A stretch of DNA of 64,000 nt, taken from assembly GCA_963741525.1 (NCBI GenBank), contig CAVUIW010000002.1, forward strand, positions 1 to 64,000, read 5' to 3'. This document shows positions 60,823 through 64,000 of the stretch, in pieces. A model generated the notes under the pieces. That model was not told the DNA's origin. It did not search any database and saw only the letters and a list, made by a program, of their open reading frames with translations. The stretch's first letter is position 1. Every line of letters begins with the position of its first letter. Position numbers and translations under genes: made by a program. The stretch comes from JANNSX01 sp963741525 (GTDB taxonomy: Bacteria > Pseudomonadota > Alphaproteobacteria > Rhizobiales > Hyphomicrobiaceae).

Positions 60823-61083
60823 TCAAAACGCGGCGCGAATGGACTGGAACACGCCTTGTCGCGGACGCCTGGGCTTCCACGTGTCTACCCAAGCCAAGAC
60901 ATCGTCCTTTTCGAGGCTGCCCCGTTTGTAGATGTTCAATCGCCGCTGTTCCTTCGTGATCTCGGCCAGGAGCCGCTCACGCTCATTTGGTGACTGGTCA
61001 TACCGCGCGATCAGCGACTGAAGGGCGCGCCGTCGCCGCTCAATTCCGATGCTCTCGGTCGAGAGCATTCCATATGCACTCAT
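60823..61083 (-). CDS. Small hypothetical protein of the island
   Basis: The 86-residue product (MSAYGMLSTESIGIERRRRA) is predicted mostly helical, with a coiled segment (LIARYDQSPNERERLLAEIT) and a basic C-terminal part. I do not recognise the family. It converges on the integrase gene. The frame opens at 61161, but the ATG at 61083 gives a more protein-like start. Confidence 0.5.
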   Translation of the reverse strand: MSAYGMLSTESIGIERRRRALQSLIARYDQSPNERERLLAEITKEQRRLNIYKRGSLEKDDVLAWVDTWKPRRPRQGVFQSIRAAF

Positions 61084-61469
61084 CACTCTGCCTCCGCAAT
61101 CGACAAGAGCTGTGGGCTGGCGCCTGTTGGGCCGAAGGGAGCCAGTCCACGAGGGGCTCACAGGGTCAGATGGCGGGTATGATCCTAGCAGAGTGCTGTT
61201 GCAGCTCAGCTAAGCCTGAGGCGCTGAGTTAATGAAAAATAGAGGTGCTTTTTCTCCGATATGAGGGGCAGCCCCTCAGGCGGAAGCAGCCTGCTAACGA
61301 CCTTACGTCATTTCGCAGCCCCCGCAACCAGTGATACTCCGCCGGAACACGGAACACTGGGCTTCGACGAGCACCGATTTGATCTATTCTAACCTTAAGC
61401 CGAGGCGTATATTGCCGGGAAGCCAATGTCGGGCCCCCATGGACAATGCCCAGCCAACCGGGGACGGGT
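61084..61469. other. Island intergenic region
   Basis: I find no gene, no clear promoter and no notable repeat in these 386 bp. The base composition is more AT-rich than in the left half of the window. Confidence 0.5.
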
Positions 61470-62105
61470 ATGCACTACCTTCGCATGATTCTGCTCGTTG
61501 CGGTCCTCAGCCTCGCACCAGCTCGGTTCCTGGATATCAGTTTCGTTGCCTATGGTGACGAGACATCGGTGGCTCCGATCGCTGCCGAGGAAAAACAGTG
61601 GGCTTCGATCAAAAGTCTTCCAACACCGAAACGTTTACGGGCATTCATTCGACGCTACCCCAAGAGTCCGCATCGAATGGAAGCGGAAACAAAGCTGAGA
61701 GAGCTTCAATCAAACGCTTCCGTCCGCATCAACGCGAGTTCCGGTGGATACGGCAGCGGCGGCGGAAGTGGTGGTGGAGGTGGCAGTGGTAACGGCGGCA
61801 GTGGAGGCGGTGGAGGCGGTGGAGGCGGCGGTGGCTGGTCCGACAAACGCCTCAAGACCGACGTCGTGTTCGTCGGTGCAACTGACATCGGCTTGAGACT
61901 GTATCGATTTAGATACGTCTGGGGCGGTGAAGTTTACGTCGGCGTCATGGCGCAAGACCTGCTGACGCAGGGTCGCTCAGACGCCGTCGTTACAATGCCG
62001 AACAGCTTCATGATGGTCGACTACACTCGCCTTGGTATCAGAATGGCGAAGTATTCTGACTGGCAGCGCCAAGGACTCGCGGCTGTGATCCAGCAAAGTG
62101 AATGA
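61470..62105 (+). CDS. Exported glycine-rich protein with S74-like chaperone domain
   Basis: The product starts MHYLRMILLVAVLSLAPARF, a signal peptide; an ATG at 61446 is also open. An alpha-helical segment (SLPTPKRLRAFIRRYPKSPH) is followed by about 35 residues of mostly Gly and Ser (near 61740-61840). The end has WSDKRLKTDVVFVGATDIGL and VYVGVMAQDLLTQGRSDAVV, a pattern shared with the S74 intramolecular chaperone domain of tail spikes. Whether it self-cleaves cannot be told. It is probably cell-surface or periplasmic. Confidence 0.75.
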   Translation: MHYLRMILLVAVLSLAPARFLDISFVAYGDETSVAPIAAEEKQWASIKSLPTPKRLRAFIRRYPKSPHRMEAETKLRELQSNASVRINASSGGYGSGGGSGGGGGSGNGGSGGGGGGGGGGGWSDKRLKTDVVFVGATDIGLRLYRFRYVWGGEVYVGVMAQDLLTQGRSDAVVTMPNSFMMVDYTRLGIRMAKYSDWQRQGLAAVIQQSE

Positions 62106-62199
62106 CGCGGGTGTCATGACTGATGGGAAGAAAGCCGTACAACAGGATCTATGGCCAAATTGCCGCGAGTGACTGCTGCGCAGTGGGATCAAGCCCGCA

Positions 62200-64000
62200 A
62201 TGGATCGCAAGCTTACCACCATCCTTGCCACCGACGTCGTTGGCTACGCTTCCCTCATGGAGCGCGACGAAGCCGGCACCCACGAGCGCCTGAAAGAGAG
62301 CCGCATCGGACTATTCGAACCAGAAATTGCACGGCACCGCGGGCGGATTTTCAAGCAGATGGGCGATGGCCTACTCGCAGAATTCGGCAGCGTGTTAGTG
62401 CTGTCGAATGTGCAGTGAGCCTTCAGCGTGCGCTGGCTAAACGAAACGCCGGTATTCCTGAAGATCAGCAATTCAAGGTTCGCATTGAGATCAATCTTGG
62501 CAAGGTAATTGTCGAAGGCGACGATCGCTTCGGTGAAGGTGTAAACATTGCTTCTAGGCTTGAACAAATTGCCGAGCCCGGAGGGATTTGCGTATCTGGC
62601 AAGGTTGCGAAGGAGGTCGAGAGGAAACTCGCATTCAGATTCGAGCCAATGGGCGCGCGCACACTTAAGAATATCGATGAGCCTATCGAGGCTTTTCAAA
62701 TCAGACTAGACCAACCGCGTACAAAGCTGCTTCCACCCAGGCCAAAGCGGATTAGAATGGTGCCGGCCGCGGCTGCTCTGGCGATAGCGCTCGTGGCTGG
62801 AGTAGGCTGGCTAGCCGTTCGAAACTCTTCTCCCCTCAGTCGGCACCGTGAGCGAAGTGGCGAATACGAGCGCGGCCTCGCTTGTCGTGTTGCCCTTTTC
62901 CAATCTTAGTGATGACAAAGAACAGGGGTACTTCGCTGCGGGGATTACTGAGGACCTGACCACCGAACTCGCCCGCGTTCCGGGCTTGTTCGTCATTTCT
63001 CGCAACGCCGCATTGAGTTATGTAGGAAAAACGCTCGTACCTGCGCAAATCGCCAAGGAATTAGGCGTGCGTTACGTACTCGAAGGAAGTGCGCGCCGAG
63101 TACTCGATGTTGTTCGTATCAATGCTCAATTGATCGATGCGCAGTCCGGAGGCCACGTCTGGGCCGAACGCTTCGACGGCCAGTGGGCTGACGTCTTCAC
63201 CCTTCAGGATCAGGTGACTACGCGGGTTGCTGCCGCGCTCCAGCTTCAATTGACGCCGGGAGCGGTGGACTCGGCCGGGGGCACCCGCAACTCTGCCGCG
63301 TACGATGCGTATCTTCGTGCCCTGCAACTGCAATATAGTGGCACACAAGATGATTGGGCAAATTCTCTCGACGGTTTTGAAGTCGCGCTTTCGATAGACC
63401 CTGAGTTCGGCCGTGCGGCCGCTCAAATCGCTTGGATGTATCGGAGCGCGGCTGCGGTGAAATCCAGGCTGAAGGCACTTGGCGTTTCTGAAGATGAGAT
63501 CGGCGCCAAGCAGAAAGAAAGCCTCGCAAGGGCGGCCCAGAATCCATCATCACTGTACTATCAACTTCTCGCTGAGGACTTACTATATCAACAAAAGTCT
63601 GACGAATCGATCGTCGCAGCTCAGCGATCAATCGCTCTCGATCCGAGCGAACTCCCGTGGATACGAAGAGATGAGTTGGGCTCTGATCCTCAACGGGAGA
63701 CCTCAGGATGGCAGAGACTACTTGGCCGCTGCTCTGCGCGTTGATCCTGGTTGGACTGCTTGGCGGTATTTTATGGGTGGGCTGGCCGAATTCTCCATGG
63801 GAAACTATGCAGACGCGGCAGCGCTGCTGGAGGAATTGGAACCGGAACATGGAGTTGCTTCCTTCTGGGATTTCTGGGGCAACTACGATGGCTTGCGCCT
63901 CCTCCTTTCGGTCTATGGGCATCTCGGACAGCACGACGATGCCACTGCAGTGAGACAACGGCTCAGGCCGCTTATCAACGACGCTGGTCAGAAAGATTTT
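62200..64000 (+). pseudogene. Class III adenylate/guanylate cyclase with FlgO/TPR region, three frameshifts, cut by window end
   Basis: From ATG 62200 (MDRKLTTILATDVVGYASLM) the cyclase domain has its first metal Asp in ATDVVGYASLM and GDGLLAEFGSV. A shift near 62395 leads to VRIEINLGKVIVEGDDRFGE and NIASRLEQIAEPGGICVSGK. A membrane helix (VPAAAALAIALVAGVGWLAV) follows. A shift near 62850 leads to SLVVLPFSNLSDDKEQGYFA and ITEDLTTELARVPGLFVISR, the FlgO-like part. TPR-like repeats follow. A third shift near 63660 leads to a frame still open at 64000. It resembles the multi-copy cyclases of rhizobia. Confidence 0.8.

Overview
The window is high-GC chromosomal DNA from an alphaproteobacterium, most likely of the order Hyphomicrobiales. 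Support comes from a MucR/Ros-type regulator, a FeuP-like response regulator, the ccmI-E-F-H cytochrome c maturation operon in rhizobial order, small DUF1491 and DUF5330 proteins, and a gene cluster organised like the Rhodobacter gene transfer agent (GTA). I cannot name a genus.

Left part (1-27 kb) is core and metabolic. A minus-strand run encodes an HIU hydrolase, the xanthine dehydrogenase genes xdhA-xdhB-xdhC and a BMP-type purine/nucleoside ABC importer (ATPase, then the first codons of a permease that leaves the window). The OHCU decarboxylase is divergent. Together these cover purine import and oxidation, with uricase and allantoinase not in view. Next come an isochorismatase-fold hydrolase, an oligopeptidase B with a C-terminal cupin, an Fsr-like MFS exporter, a methyltransferase with msrB, an NhaD-like transporter, mucR, a DnaA-C-type HTH gene with a DUF6456 gene, sufE, and the ccm operon. 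A hipBA toxin-antitoxin pair lies behind four operators spaced exactly 27 bp apart, with a promoter that predicts a nearly leaderless mRNA.

Middle part (27-50.3 kb): a FeuP/FeuQ-like two-component system, then a minus-strand GTA-type particle cluster. It runs from right to left: small-terminase-like protein, large terminase, HK97 portal, protease, capsid, connectors, major tail protein, gp10 proteins, short tape measure, DUF2460, DUF2163, NlpC/P60, TIM-barrel tail-tip protein, DUF2793 fibre, and a lysis cassette in one open frame. The head genes are intact. From DUF2163 leftwards the tail genes carry many single-base frameshifts with coding potential preserved on both sides of each shift. Either the consensus here is poor or the cluster has begun to decay recently.

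Right part (50.6-59.2 kb): UPF0260, a class A penicillin-binding protein, a DUF1214/DUF1254 pair, a REP-associated tyrosine transposase (RAYT) with matching REP palindromes, a wrecked IS630, an enoyl-CoA hydratase, and frameshifted NYN and L,D-transpeptidase-like genes. A 3' half-tRNA at 59.48-59.52 kb next to a frameshifted tyrosine integrase marks the edge of an island that runs out of the window. The island holds an S74-like glycine-rich protein and a frameshifted class III nucleotidyl cyclase with an FlgO/TPR-type C-terminus.

The most unusual signal is in the non-coding DNA. Three elements of about 165 bp (7400-7566, 41420-41586, 51102-51266) share one geometry: nested stem, exactly 16 nt, nested stem. 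Their inner arms differ in sequence but stay perfectly self-complementary. A second family of about 180-bp composite palindromes occupies gene gaps inside the GTA cluster. Other palindromes sit between ccmE and ccmF, next to stop codons, and around the RAYT.
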